64,000 bases of DNA from Trichostrongylus colubriformis (lineage: Eukaryota > Nematoda > Chromadorea > Rhabditida > Trichostrongylidae): positions 44,413,551-44,477,550 of the forward strand of contig OZ022260.1 of the NCBI GenBank assembly GCA_963978905.1, read 5' to 3'. Below, in pieces: positions 35,961 to 47,867 of this stretch. Position numbers and translations under genes: made by a program. A model generated the notes under the pieces. It was not told where the DNA came from and did not search any database. It worked only from the letters and a program-made list of their open reading frames with translations. Positions within the stretch are counted from its first letter, which is position 1, and the number at the start of each line of letters is the position of its first letter.

Positions 35961-36168
35961 GATTATACGCAGCCCTGGAAAAGGCTTGCTGGAAAACTTA
36001 GGGAGATATTCATAGAAGTTACTGAAAGAGCAGAAAAAAACCTACCAAGTGATTTTGATATTTTTAATTTTTGTTAACTGCTGTTTATCGCCGCAGCTCG
36101 CGATGAGAAAGTCACTACAAGGATGCTGAGTTATGGGCAAAAGCTTCGGTGCCGGACGGGCCCCAAAG

Positions 36169-36268
36169 TTACTACAAGGATGCTGAGTTATGGGCAAAAG
36201 CTTCGGTGCCGGACGGTGTCCCGTCCGGCACCGAAGCTTTTGCCCATAACTCAGCATCCTTGTAGTAA
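36169..36268. repeat. Perfect 48-bp hairpin with an adjacent direct copy, inside MLE-C
   Basis: Arms 36169-36216 and 36221-36268 are perfectly complementary around the loop TGTC. A direct copy of the arm stands at 36114-36159. The unit includes GGATGCTGAGTTATGGGC and AGCTTCGGTGCCGGACGG. Part of the unit and the preceding ATCGCCGCAGCTCGCGATG block recur at 39894-40100. Confidence 0.95.
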
Positions 36269-36994
36269 CCTACCAAGTGATATGTCTGGCTTCCCTTGGG
36301 ATGGAATAGCCTAGTGTGAAAAATCCATTTCTTTACAAGTACTTTAAAACCGAAATTAATTTTGCGACAACCTGATATTTCAACACATTGCGAACTTTGC
36401 AAGATGATTATCATTTATTTTCCCTCTGTTTCTATTTATCTTTTTTTGTGCGTTTTTTGCTTTTTGTTCGAGTGCATAAGCGTGTAGTAATGCCTGTGAG
36501 ACTGCGCACTCATTGCTTAACCACGGTTCATGGCTGGGTACTACGCAGTTGATCCTTTAATCAGCTGAGCTAATTAATGTAGTTCAAATGTTAGAGCCTC
36601 AGATGACACACCTTTGACTTTCCTTTTCGTGGTGTTGCTGTCCTTATTTCAGAGCCTGGAGAGGGCTGCAAATATGGCTGTGAGCACAGTTTCATCATAT
36701 TCCGATATTTCGAAATCACCTCACTTGTTCGAGGCATAAATTCACTACCACTAATGAAACGGGTCGCAAATGAGTTCTGTCAGAATACCGTAATAAGGTC
36801 CCAAGTGCGTTTATTCACAAGCTGAAACCTTCTTCTCCACGTGGAAATCTACATAGTGACATAAATTGTGCGGAGCATATACAAGGTAGCATGGTCACCT
36901 TCGCTAGTGGGTCTCTAAGATATTAAGCGAAAGCTGCTTTGCCCGCTTCAAGAACCGCTGATGGACCAGAAAGAAAGAAGACATTTAAGGATTA

Positions 36995-37140
36995 TTGGGG
37001 TATTACAGCTTCCTCCGTGGTCAGATGGTTCGACCCATCCACGTAGGCTTACCTTCACTGAAACGTGAGTGTCTTGCTGGAGCGTGCAGAGTCAAAGAAG
37101 CCAGCACGAACAGCTGATGTCGGCCCTGCTTCTTTTAAAA
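36995..37140. repeat. P3 MITE arm fragment
   Basis: TGGTTCGACCCATCCACGTA, GAGCGTGCAGAGTCAAAGAA and the following AGCTGATGTCGGCCC correspond to the left arm of family P3. No partner arm is visible. Confidence 0.6.
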
Positions 37141-38622
37141 TCTAGCATGTTTTGTTTTGGCAGACTTACTTTTCAAGAAGTAAGTTAGTTCTTGTGATAG
37201 TGCGTTTGTCTAGCACTAGTATTTCAAGCTATCACTGTAATTTTCCTAATTGTCTTTTTACGTGATTGTTTCCTATTCACTGTCTTGTATTCGCTATGTT
37301 TTCCATTACGATGTCAGTGATGTATTCCTGTATTTATCAGTGATGCTCTCTGACATGGTTGAGTTTTGATTTCTGTGGAATAGTGCAGTTCTCTTGGTCT
37401 TACTAGAAGAAATCATTCCAATTTGAATCATTTCTTTTTTGTTCGACTCGTTCTCCGTGCTTCCAACGAGCTTTCTTGATCACCGAAGGCACCCTTTGCT
37501 GCTTCGCCGAAGCTCGCGTTTCCTTCGGAACACGTCTTGTCCGTTTTTTGCCACAACTTGTTTATTTATGATTATTTCTCCCCTTATTTGACCTTTCTAC
37601 GTAACAGTGCCTATAACGTCCTTATTTACACCCTTTCCATTGCTTTGAAGGTTGCTATCCCTCTCAGGGTGCGCTATATCCGAGAACACAACGCACCTAC
37701 CATGGCTTTAGCAGGCCCTTGCTGTTGAAGTCGTGCGTTAATCATGACAGAACCCTTCCATGATTTATCGAGCCTTGAACGAAAATATACGCTTTGATGT
37801 GCAGATGGACCTCTCAGTGATGCTATGCTGTGAAACCTTTCATTATATGGCCCCCTCACTGCGGTAGCACCCCCGGTTTAATCACAATTATTTCAGAGTG
37901 CTCTCGGTGACTGCAAAAGCTCATCGAATACAGCTCAATGAAAAACGAGTCGTACGAAAAGCAACAATGAAAATTATCCATAAAAGTCTCCCATTACCCA
38001 AACCAAGAAAACTGCATGTTATGCTGTGTTTAGTCTTTAAAGCTGTTAATGATAAATAATGGCAGCGATTAAAGTACGGGTATCACAGGGATATCGTTAT
38101 GAAAACCAGGTCTGGTTCAGAGTAAAAGAGCAATGGAAAAGAACACCGGAAAATGAGATTAATGTGATAGAGTGACGCTGATGGCTGGTTCTTCTGTGGT
38201 GGAAGAGGATGCTACAGTTGACATTTTTAAGTTATTTGTTTTGCACGTTTTCCATGATCAAAACTGATTCAATATTTAGTGTTATAACAATAGTGTAGGA
38301 GCGATGAGAACAGACATCAGAAAATACAACTAATAAAAAAAGGCTTACGTTCGGGGGTGGCTCTACCGTTTCTGCCGAAGGCGAATGCTGTAATTGAGCA
38401 TTTCTCTATTATCTGGTCTTGAAGTTTTGTGCGCTTCCCGAGCGCTTTGTTCCCTTAACAGCACTTTTCACGGTACCCGAGCATGAAACATCCATCTCAA
38501 AAATGGGACTACGCGCAAAACGGGTCTTCGTTGACTGGAATACATATTATATATCTTGAATTCAATACTGCGAATTTTGTTGTCTCTTTCCTTTGCTAAT
38601 GAAGTATTCCGTTGCTGATTAA

Positions 38623-39047
38623 AGGGATCGCCCACGGAAAACTTGAATTCTTTGTCACCCCTACATTTAAGTTGTATTTGCCTAACAAGGCCACATGCAA
38701 TGTTTCACGCGAAAAAGTGGGAATTGGGCTAATGTTCAGCTTTCCAAATTCTTGGCTGGGTGGGCGGGGCCACCGAATAAAGGCCCCGTGCCGTCGTACG
38801 TCGAGCTTGGGAACGGAGAGTGGGACTGTTTACGTAACTTTATGTTCCTACAATGCGTCTCCGACCGCGGCGGACGACGGGGTGGGCACTCGCTCGAAGG
38901 CCCCGCCCACCCGGCCAAGACTTTGTGGTGCTCTATCTTGGAAGGATTCACATTTTTTGCGTGAAGCTGTGCATGCGGCCCTTTTATGGCAAATATAATA
39001 TAGACATATGGTTGACATAAAAATTCATTTTTCCATGGACGATTCCT
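38623..39047. mobile_element. Palindromic TTAA-flanked MITE, family P4
   Basis: 425 bp between TTAA at 38619-38622 and 39048-39051. Ends read AGGGATCGCCCACGGAAAAC and, inward from the right, AGGAATCGTCCATGGAAAAA. GC-rich arms GGCTGGGTGGGCGGGGCC and GGCCCCGCCCACCCGGCC pair in the interior. ORFs on both strands here are by-products of the palindrome. Confidence 0.82.
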
Positions 39048-39571
39048 TTAAGGTATTAAGGGAAGGAGAACATTATGAGCCTTTGAGTTTTCAAACATCA
39101 GAGCATCAAAACAGAACGCTTTCGGGGACGCTCAATAATATTGTATAAATGAAGTGATTGCGACAGGTTCACGATAAATGTGTGATTACATAACAACCGT
39201 TGTGATAAGCACCCTGAAACTGATTTCTGACAAGAGAAGGTTCATAGGTTAGCAAGGCCATTTCCAATGAGGTGCACTGCGCTCTACGTGAATTGAGACG
39301 CTAACTTCAAACATGTTCTCCAAATTTACCCCTAGCGTGTGATCTAGGCGTTTCCGAGCAGAACCAGGTTCTTTTAGGTTTAGGAGGTTGAATTATCCCT
39401 GAAGACACGTGTTTGGCCGTACTTGTGTCAAGTGTGTCTCGATTATCTTTGTTACAGTTGGTAGCTTTTCCATGTAGAGAATGGAAAAAAATCCTTTTAC
39501 TCTTCCCTTTACTCTGAGCTCCTTAAGAGTATATCGGTCAAAATTTCGATTACATTGAAAGTTTGTCTTCA

Positions 39572-40105
39572 GGGATAATTCGACCTCCGAAACATGGAAG
39601 CTTACTGGTTCTTGGGAAAGCTCTCGGCTCGCACGCTACAAACGCACTCACATACTATGTAATAGTATTGCTCATTCAGAAGAACCTTTATAGATTCGTT
39701 CGCAAGGTCGTCCGAAAATTTGGAAAGCAGGCTGAGATCAGCGTTTCAAGGCGCATACAGCGATCTGCATGTCATTAGGAATGGCTAGGCTGATCTATGC
39801 ACCTCCCTTGTGGGCAATGTTCGGTAGTGAGGCCACTTTGCAATTCACCTAAAACAACTTTACTAAAATCAACGGCATGACATTTTTGGTTTGATATTTT
39901 TGATGTTTGATAGCTGCTGATTATCGCTGCAGCTCGCGATGCGAAAGTTACTGGAAAGCAGACTGAGGTCAGCGTTTCAAGGCGCATACAAGGACATGCA
40001 TCTCATTGGGGATGGCTATTAAATCAAAAATTGAGTTACTAAATTGAATTACTATTAGGATGCTTAGCTATGGCCATAACTCAGCATCTTAATAAATTTT
40101 TGGTT
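39572..40105. repeat. Dispersed repeat cluster related to 36.1 and 43.3 kb
   Basis: GCTGAGATCAGCGTTTCAAG followed by GCGCATACAGCGATCTGCAT at 39731 recurs at about 39960, and more diverged at 43370-43430. TTATCGCTGCAGCTCGCGATG (39914) matches 36087, inside MLE-C. A short palindrome around AGCTATGGCCATAACT at 40067-40082 relates to the MLE-C hairpin unit. Confidence 0.5.
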
Positions 40106-40530
40106 TGGAAATGCTCTCTCCCTAGTGCTCTTCATTCCTATACTCTCTTACTTTTATTTTGCAGAGTGTGTGAAGGTGCCTCGGTTTTTCTTTGCTTTGT
40201 TTATATGATTAAAAAATAGTTGTTCAGATTACTAGTAGTAATTTACATACTTGTTCTGCCGACGCTCTTTTCTGAAATCGTTTCCGTCTCCTCCATTGCT
40301 AAAAACACATTATAAAGGGTGACCCGTACATATTGGTTTCTACTGCTCATAAATTTCCTTGAGAGAAGTTTGCTCCAAATGTCTCGGCACGGACGTTATT
40401 CTAATCATGTGATATCGGAACATCGCAACATGGTTTTCTTGGATATGCCTTTACTGCAACCTTCATTCTTTGTGTATGCTCTTTCAAAGTTCGTTGACTT
40501 TACCATTTAAATTACCATTTTCTAGTGCTA

Positions 40531-41165
40531 TTAGGTTGTAAGGGAAGATTTGGCAAGTTTTCGAATCTCATCTTCGGAAAATGACCCGGCCCAGACTGCA
40601 TCTTTTCCTGCAGAATCAGCATCATTCGATTTGCTACACTTTTCGCAACCTTATGCATACTTGCGCATCTCATTTTTGATGAAGGACTGATGATTTATAT
40701 TGAGCGCATCAAAAAACATTCCAAATCACGATTAAACACATTGCTAATAAAGGAGCTGTCCAGATGTTTGGAAAAGTGGGGCTAAATTAGCGCTGGATCT
40801 GGTGAATATGGTGGACGAGTAAGAGCTCCACCCTGCAACTGCTTCAGATGCTGGAAGACAACTGTGGGTAATGCGCTCGCGCATGACTGTGTGGCACCTA
40901 TTTTTGGGGTCTTTTTTTTGAATCAGAGCTACTTGAGAGAGTCAATAACATTTGTGTGGGTGAAAGCCATTACGTTTAGATATTCCCTTCAAGTATAGAC
41001 GCTCATCGCTTTCTGCCGTTTTAGTTAAAGCGATTAGATCAATAAAAATTCGAGCAGCTCATTCTCATTTCTGCACTTCTAAAACCTTAACGAGTGTTCC
41101 ATCCACTGCTTTATCCCCTCCCCTTCCAGTACTCATATTTGTGGTAGCCTTTGCAAGCACTCGAC
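40531..41165 (-). mobile_element. Truncated MLE-D copy
   Basis: Starts TTAGGTTGTAAGGGAAGATT directly after a TA. It then follows the MLE-D internal sequence in reverse: CTTCGG box, CATCTTTTCCTGCAGAATCAG, TTCGATTTGCTACAC, GAGCTGTCCAGATGTTTGG, and a CTTTCTGCCGTTTTAGTTAAA block. The far terminus is missing. It is diverged by perhaps 15-20 percent from the complete copy, judged by eye. Confidence 0.75.
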
Positions 41166-42080
41166 CAGGCATGATCTCGTATCGGTGGACTCAAATATCG
41201 GTAGCAATGGGATGTTTCGACTGCTAAATTGTGTGGAATTCCAAATAGTAATAGGTATTTGTAGAGATATCAATTTGGTTGGCGCTCTGTACAGCGCTTA
41301 TTACAATGTGGAACTGTGTTATGTGGTCATCTTCGATATCGGTTGGTCCGTATCAATTATTCCCCAATTGCATAGATCTGTAGTGTTATTCGCGCAAGTC
41401 TGTGCGATAGCCTGACTAGTAAGTAATAGCTGCTGACTCCCTAGCTACGGATCTTAAAGACCATGCTATAAATTATGCTCCTGAAGATTACTTCATGAAT
41501 TTGAGATGATCCAAGTTACAGTGAAGCGAGATCAACTCGTATACATTTCAAGAAACTCATCGGAGTATGCTTTTCCTCGCTATGTAGTAAAATAAAACTT
41601 GATAACTTGATAAAGTTCCAGAGTAGAAACTACAAGAAATTCGGGAAGTGTCGCAAGGCTTGTGCACAAACCTAATAAAAGTTGCAGAAATTCTGAGAAC
41701 AGGACTACCTTCTCTCAATAAAATTGCTTTTATCTGGTAGTCATTGGAAGTGCAAAAAAGTGCAGTGTCAAGTAGAGACTAATTACCCTTGTCCCGGTTC
41801 CTCTGAAGGAGAGTGGTTCCGACGAGAGCCTCGCAGAATCTCTCTGGAAATATCAACCGAAAGTGCAGTCATAGCTCGTCGTTACTCTACGACTATTTGT
41901 AGGAAATTACAAATTGTCTGTTTTTTGCAAACTAGTCCATTGTCAAATGACCACACTCTCCATAATTTTATAAAGCAACTGAGTGCAGGGATTACCCTCA
42001 CAAGGTAAGGCCAATAGACCAGCCTGGCTCTTCTCGATTAGGTTAACATCGCTGCATGCTGCTGAATTAGCAAATACTAT

Positions 42081-42300
42081 TGGCTGGTAAGAAAAGTTTG
42101 GCCGGATATTGCTCCAACTTCGGGAGATCGTAACTCGGTCCAGGCTGCATCTTTTCTCCATAATAAGCATCGTTCGATTCGCTACACTTTTAACAACATT
42201 GAGCACTTGCGCATCATATTTTTGATTAAGGGCTGATTGACTTATTTTGAGCGGAAACCAAAAAGTCGATTCAAAACATCATCCATTTGGAACACACTGC
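42081..42300 (-). mobile_element. MLE-D terminal fragment
   Basis: Recognised by GGTAAGAAAAGTTTGGCCGG followed by the same CTTCGGGAGATC, CATCTTTTC and TTCGATTCGCTACAC order found in MLE-D. Only the terminal 220 bases are present. A Tc1-like MITE begins just to its right at 42321. Confidence 0.7.
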
Positions 42301-42320
42301 TAAATCTACATATGTATGTA

Positions 42321-42823
42321 CAAAAGCGCTCAAAAGTCCTCGGCCAAAACTTTTTCGTCATAACTTTTTTACTACTTGACCAAATTTGACAAAATTTTAA
42401 TATGTGATGCCTGAACCTATTGCCAACTTTTCCTTCTACTTGAGTGCCGCTTGACACTGTTCATGGTCTTTTTTACAAGAATTTACTACAAGACCACAAA
42501 AAAGTAAAAGGCTTGGACAAAAATAAACGGCTTTCTTCACAAAAACAAAACGAGCAAGCCTCAGAGAACACTAATATTTTGTAGAAAGACCACTACTTTT
42601 CATGACAGTGGCACAGCGGGACGGCATAGCGATGGCATCCAAAAACAATAAATTTCATATAACCACATAACCTACACCGTTGAGGGCCAAAATAGTATAT
42701 TAAGTATGCAGTGTCTCCAAGTACAACATACTATAATTTCTCTTAGATCTGTGCAGTTGCAAAAAAGTTATAAATGAAAAACCTAAGTGAAAGACCATCG
42801 CCGAAGACTTTTGAGCGCTACTG
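42321..42823. mobile_element. Tc1-type MITE, TA-flanked
   Basis: 503 bp between TA dinucleotides. The left end reads CAAAAGCGCTCAAAAGTCCTC and the right end, read inward, CAGTAGCGCTCAAAAGTCTTC. Both then run into ATAACTTTTTT blocks. There is no open frame of note, so it is a non-autonomous Tc1/mariner-superfamily element. Family assignment rests on the TA target and CAnnAGCGCTC-type ends. Confidence 0.75.
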
Positions 42824-43249
42824 TAAGTTGTTGGACTCGTTGCATCGAGGCAAATCCTACGCTTTCAATTTTTACCCATTTTATACACTTCAAAGAAAGT
42901 CATGACTGTGCAACGGATTGTGTCGATCAATCTGTCGCCAGGTATCGAATTCTCAAAAAAATGTGAGCGATATTGCATAGCTGTATACATGTTCAAGAGA
43001 TAAAAATAAGGTGGTCGTAGAGTGTGCGGTATATTTTTTTCATTTTTCCATGTTATTGCTACCATCTGCAGAAAGATAGCCAAAATACAACTAAACTGGT
43101 AGCTTTTGAAGCAAACGCGCACGGCATACTCCAAGCAAGTGCAATTCCATGTCAGTGATCAACAACTTCCCCTTTCGGTAACAGAAATCCCTCCGAATTT
43201 CGGCGAAATCTCGGTCATGCGGGTAATCTGACCTGTTAAATACAAAACA

Positions 43250-43470
43250 ACATTGGTTCTTTGCGAAAACGTCTGGCTCGCGCGCTACGAGCTCGTGCAC
43301 GTACTATGTGATAAAATTGCTTATTCGAGACGTTGTTTGCAGAGTCGCTACACGAATTCGGTGAGCGAATCCTAGTTCAGCGTCACAAGGCACATGCAGC
43401 AATATGCACCTCATTGACAATGGCCAGATTGACCTCTTGACCTTCCCTTGTAGAATGTGAAGCTCTGTAT
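43250..43470. repeat. Dispersed repeat copy, diverged
   Basis: TCTGGCTCGCGCGCTACGAG, ACGTACTATGTGATA and GCACCTCATTGACAATGGCC follow the same order as 39620-39840 with many substitutions. Confidence 0.45.
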
Positions 43471-43748
43471 GTTATCTTCCTTACAGCGTTGTTTCTTGTA
43501 GATAGAAAAAAACGTAACATTCTTCACAACTTAGTAAGCTGCTAAGCAGTTCTACTAGAGCACAAAACATGAATGCCTTTAGAAGTCGTCATTAGAAATT
43601 CTTAATTTAGTAGAACTTCCATCCGAACTACTTTTACCCTCTCAGACTATTGCTTTGTACTTGAAGATCTTGTTGATTGGAGCTCCTCACCACGCCTTTG
43701 CGATAGATGACGCAAAGATCCGGCGAAGTCGTCCGATCTTCTCTTCTA

Positions 43749-44634
43749 CAGGGTGGCTACAAAGTATGGTCCGCCATTATCAAAGTAGAAATTCCTTTCT
43801 CAATTCTATCAAACATGGTATGATTGAAGCACGTCAGCGATGCCCGAAAAGCAGATGGTGAATTGACTCTCTCTCAAATTTTTACGGTCTCTATATCGTG
43901 CAAGCATCGCTCGTTTAGTGGTCCAATAAAGCTCCAAAGTGCAAGATTTAAGAGGCGGCTCGTTTTTTTTTGCAGACCGCACAGTTTCACAGTTTAACAG
44001 AACGGGGGCGGCATAACTTCGATACCACGTAGTTGCGGTCCACCATGGAAGCTTCGACTACAACTCAAGAGTTCTCACTTTGTTCAGAGGCAACCCTTTG
44101 GAATGATTTTTCTGTTATTTGTTCTTTTAAGTGCTGCCGATTAAAGACACCGGTAGGGGTAAATTTGGTAATTTGGGGGATTACGGAAGTAGAGGTGTTC
44201 AGCAATATAACACTAGAGAAAGAACGACATAAAACGGCGAAAAAACCGAGAAATAGGAACCCGAAAATCCCCTTTCCTCTCTCGTCCTCTGCGTCTTTGG
44301 CCGGATTGGACTGAAGACAGGCCAGAGTCTGAGCCAGCCAGCCGCGATTGTTGTCCCGCCCCTCCACGTCGACTCCCCCGGCCGCATAACCGCATAACGG
44401 CATGCCGAACTGCAGGGTCGTTATAAGGTCCCAAGCCGCGCTTTTTTAATGCGATCTTCGCCACATATGACATCTTCTGAAGTAGAAGGTCCGTTTTCAG
44501 AGAACACGTACTCCCAGATCTCAATTTTCCCTTACCCCTAATGGTGCCTTTAAATATCAAAAGTTCGCGGATAATCGTGCCCTCCTTATTTTCTTATAAA
44601 TGAAAATTACCGGACCTTACTTTGTAGCCACCTG
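43749..44634. mobile_element. Tc1-like MITE interrupted by a TTAA-type MITE
   Basis: Ends read CAGGGTGGCTACAAAGTATG on the left and, inward from the right, CAGGTGGCTACAAAGTAAG, both followed by GGTCCG. Between them, 44145-44549 is an independent palindromic element flanked by TTAA. Removing it leaves roughly 480 bp of host element. The order of insertion (Tc1-like first, TTAA element second) is therefore readable. Confidence 0.75.
44145..44549. mobile_element. Palindromic TTAA-flanked MITE, family P1
   Basis: 405 bp between TTAA at 44141-44144 and TTAA at 44550-44553. Ends read AGACACCGGTAGGGGTAAAT and, inward from the right, AGGCACCATTAGGGGTAAGG. A conserved block CGAGAAATAGGAACCCGAAA sits near the left end. 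Both strands are open because of GC-rich arms, which produces spurious ORFs. The TTAA target suggests piggyBac-type mobilisation; this is inference. Confidence 0.8.
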
Positions 44635-45308
44635 TGGTTACTTTATTCAGGCCTTTTATTCCCTTTTCCACTCAGAATTGATCAGTGAAGAAAATCCACT
44701 TAGCCGCGCTCAGCGGAAATAAACACTCGTCATTTGCCACTATTGTTTCCATTTAACTCCAACATGTCACAACATCATTTGATTGAAACTAGGAGCATCT
44801 TAAAATGGCGCTGATATTTTCACTCTCCCACCTCGGTTTTCGGACTTTTCGAACTGAGACTATCGAAATCACTGGACTGGCAGCTGTTCTTCCATTTTAG
44901 TTTCCTGTAGAAAGTAATTTTACTTATAAGGTTTTGAACAGTAGTTAACAGTAGTTACGAAGACTGTTTGATTAGCTCCACATATATTTTACAACTTCTC
45001 ATGAATTTATGTTCGGAGCGGAGAGGGGCAAGGGTACTGAAGTAGTGATTGTGATTCCCACAATTACTAATTCAAGCGCTCCTTCGCTGAGGTCATATGT
45101 GTGGTATGGGCTCGTTCAAAATACGAGAATCTCTTTTTTGTGAAGTTCCACTGCGAGAGGACATCACCAAGAGTGACAAAGGATATATGTGTCCAATTGG
45201 ACTATCTCTCACCAGAGCTCAATCACTAGTCTGGGATCAATGACAGTCTGAGAGGGATTTCTCATCAGAGCTGCGGAAGTGTTTTGTAGCAACTCAATAA
45301 TTCGTTAC

Positions 45309-45602
45309 GGGTGGGGGTTATTACGCCAAAAAATGGCGTCATCGGCGTCGCACTCGCGGCGCCACCAGTACGACTTGCGAATCGATTTTGCTCTTGGGAG
45401 CCCGGCAGAGCATGGCTGTGTCATCTCTGCATATGCGCTTCCACCCATGCCACACTGCCTCCTGCACCCACGCCACCCAGCCTCCTCCACCTTTGCCACA
45501 CTGTCTCTCTTGAAGGCTGCCAGCACTGCCATTGGCACTCGCACCCGCCGCGCCGCTCGCCGCGGCCGGCCACGCGATTTTTTGGCGTACTTACCCCCAC
45601 CC
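45309..45602. mobile_element. MITE with 9-bp target duplication (Mutator-like)
   Basis: 294 bp flanked by a perfect 9-bp direct repeat ATTCGTTAC (45300-45308 and 45603-45611). Terminal inverted repeats of 30 bp match at 27 positions: GGGTGGGGGT, then ACGCCAAAAAAT. A 9-bp duplication with long inverted ends is typical of Mutator-like elements, so that assignment is inference from the duplication length. The interior is GC-rich and non-coding, though open on both strands. Confidence 0.85.
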
Positions 45603-46237
45603 ATTCGTTACAGTCACTGGATCATCATAAATCTTTTTTACTGCTGAATTTAGAAAAGGCTGAGTATCCTTACTTCCGAAAGCAATATATGTAAGAGTTG
45701 ATACCCTTCTACACATGAATAAGAGTTTGATACCTTTCCACACATTTGCATATATATGGACGAACTTCAGCATCGATTTGTTCGAAAAGAGTAGGTAGCA
45801 GATCCTGATCCTCAGAAGATATGAATATCCTGTAAAAGATGACAAGGAATGCGAGAGCAGTTGCCTTTCCATATTGTGCTGCCTTCCTTCCCTTCCTCAG
45901 TTATATAGGAGATATTTAATCAGGAAGGAAACCAGAGCAACTTGCTGTCAGGAGAGTAACTGTATTACGATCCTCGACTGAGATGTCAACAGAGCACCAT
46001 AGATCTCTCATATGCTCATATGAATATATTATAAACCAGTGGAGCTATCGCACATACTGCGCGAGTAACACGATGATAATGATCTAACGATATCAAAGAA
46101 GTCCATATCGCATGTCTTCATATTGTGATAAGCGCAGTACTGAGCCCCCTCTCAACTGGTCTCTCTACAAAAGCCTGTGACTATTGGAGTTTCATCAGCG
46201 GCGCACTGGATTTCACCCATCCCACACCCTAAGTCTC

Positions 46238-46990
46238 TTATCAGCGATAAGCAGTCGTTATCAGATTCCAATCCGTCACCATTGAGGTTCGCGAACCATC
46301 TCCTACAACAACTATGAGTCTGAACACACCACCATCTGTAGGGGAAACGGATTTCGTGACAATCGCCTTTTGACGTTCCTTATCTGATCTTATCATTGGT
46401 TATCAAGCTGGATCACCCACCATCTATGTTCCCGTCCCACTCCGCAAAACACCTGTGAGTATGAGCGCTCATGGATCAACGCGAAAGGCAAAACGAACTT
46501 GACGACAGTTGCCTTCTCATGCTCTTTATCAAATCTTATCAACCATTATCAATTTGGATCACTCAACATTAATGTCCCTGGCCCACCCTGCTGAACACCT
46601 GTGAGTATGCGCGCTCCAGGATCAATGCGAGAAGTGAAACGGATCCGTCGACTCTAGACTTTTTACGCTTATTAACGAATCTTATCAACCGGTATCAATG
46701 CGGATCACCACCATTAATGTACCTGTTCCCCCCCCCCCTTCCTCCGCACAACACCTGTGAGGGTTTACGCTCTACGGTCAACGCGAAAGGCGAAACGATC
46801 TAGGTGACATTCGCCTTCAGACGCCCCTTATCAGCCCTTATCAGCTGCTATGACTTTCGGTCCACCACCGCTAGGGTCCCTTTGCCACCATACATCACTT
46901 GTAAAATTCGGGGTCTCAGCTTCACTGGCCGCGAGATATGAATTTCGTTACAAACAGACGGACAGACATACACACACACATAGACATACT
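46238..46990 (-). repeat. Second locus of the 145-bp minisatellite, diverged
   Basis: Five diverged units with TTATCA cores near 46238, 46381, 46526, 46669 and 46828. Each is followed by a CACCATTAATGTnCC-type block and CACCTGTGAGTnT. The array ends with GCGAGATATGAATTTCGTTA and a CAGA/CA microsatellite, as the 17.9-kb array does. It includes a C11 run near 46729-46739. Confidence 0.75.
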
Positions 46991-46991
46991 T

Positions 46992-47041
46992 CTACTTCTC
47001 TCTCTGATAACTTTGGTTTTCTAGCTTGCGGATTGACAAGA
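46992..47041 (-). pseudogene. 50-bp copy of an internal segment of the 49840-50072 exon
   Basis: This segment is identical over 50 bases to 49901-49950 and keeps the same minus-strand reading (VNPQARKPKLSEREV). On the left it abuts the CA-rich end of a minisatellite array. On the right it diverges at once from the exon. It looks like a gene fragment copied to the edge of the repeat array. Direction of copying is inferred from the fact that only the 49.9-kb locus has flanking coding sequence and splice sites. Confidence 0.75.
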
Positions 47042-47193
47042 CATACAGAACATGTGTAGAACGATGCATGGTCTTTGTAATCAGGGTGAAACGGACGGAA
47101 CTCCCTGGGAGGCCATGGTTGACCCGCTGGGATGGAGTTGTGGTTCCAGAGTGACGAGTGCCCACGACCGCGAGGCACTTGCGAAGTAATGTA

Positions 47194-47730
47194 CTAGGAT
47201 GTAAGGAAAATTTGGCCGGTTTTTGCATTTTCAACTTCGGGAGATCATAAGTTGACTCGGAGTGCATCTTTTCTCACAGAATAAGCACCATTCGATTCGC
47301 TACACTATCGGCAACATTATGCACACCTCCCTATCTCAATTTGATGAAGGGCTGATTAATTATACTGCACAAAATGAAAAATGTCGATTCCAAATCGCCA
47401 TTCTTTCTGAGTACTACTGAAGAAGCTGTCCAGATGTTTGGGGAAGTGGGGCTTGCTAGATCTGGTGGTTATGATTGACGGGTAAGGGCTTCAGCCTGCA
47501 ACTGTACTGGATGAGGATTTGTGGAAATGCGCTTGCGCATAGCTGTGCTGAGGGTCCCGCGGCACCCATTTTTTTGGGTTTTACCAAATCGAGGCTACCT
47601 GGGGTGGTGAGCTAAAATTATTAGTTGAGGGCGAATATGTGTGGATGTCCGCACAAGTATGGACGCTCATGGCTTTGTGCCGTTTTAGTTGAAACGATTT
47701 GATCACTTGAGAATTCAAGCGTATCATCAA
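47194..47730 (-). mobile_element. Truncated MLE-D copy next to the 46.2-47.0 kb minisatellite
   Basis: Begins CTAGGATGTAAGGAAAATTT after TA and repeats the MLE-D interior, including GAAGCTGTCCAGATGTTTGG, the ATGCGCTTGCGCATAGC palindrome and TTTGTGCCGTTTTAGTTGAA. It stops near 47730 without the second terminus. The complete MLE-D lies only 140 bases further right in the opposite orientation, so the two could fold back on each other. Confidence 0.75.
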
Positions 47731-47867
47731 CCAAGGTCGGAGCTTCTGGAGATCAGGCTCCGTCATACCCTTACTATGAGTACTAAGTTGAACAAGGTAT
47801 CGATCATAGTAAATACTAATGCCAAGGCCGAATACATTTTTCTAGAAGGCACACTACGCGATAATTA

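Larger units (their letters stand above)
34870..36375 (-). mobile_element. Mariner element (MLE-C) with a nested palindromic repeat
   Basis: About 1.5 kb, flanked by TA (34868-34869 and 36376-36377). Termini read CTAGGTTGTCGCAAAATTAA and, inward from the other end, TCAGGTTGTCGCAAAATTAA. The transposase is on the minus strand, with its 5' end near 35960. The segment 36050-36300 between the transposase start and the right terminus is foreign: it contains three copies of a 46-48 bp unit, two forming a perfect hairpin. It is larger than typical mariners because of this insertion. Confidence 0.92.

Noticed and set aside
36420..36600. Possible tRNA or small structured RNA near the GTTAAGC-type motifs
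   Set aside because: No cloverleaf with A and B boxes could be built by eye.
38612..38998. 128-codon ORF and its mirror on the minus strand
   Set aside because: Product of the P4 palindrome.
45279..45694. Overlapping 99-127 codon ORFs on both strands
   Set aside because: They coincide with the 294-bp MITE bounded by 9-bp duplications.
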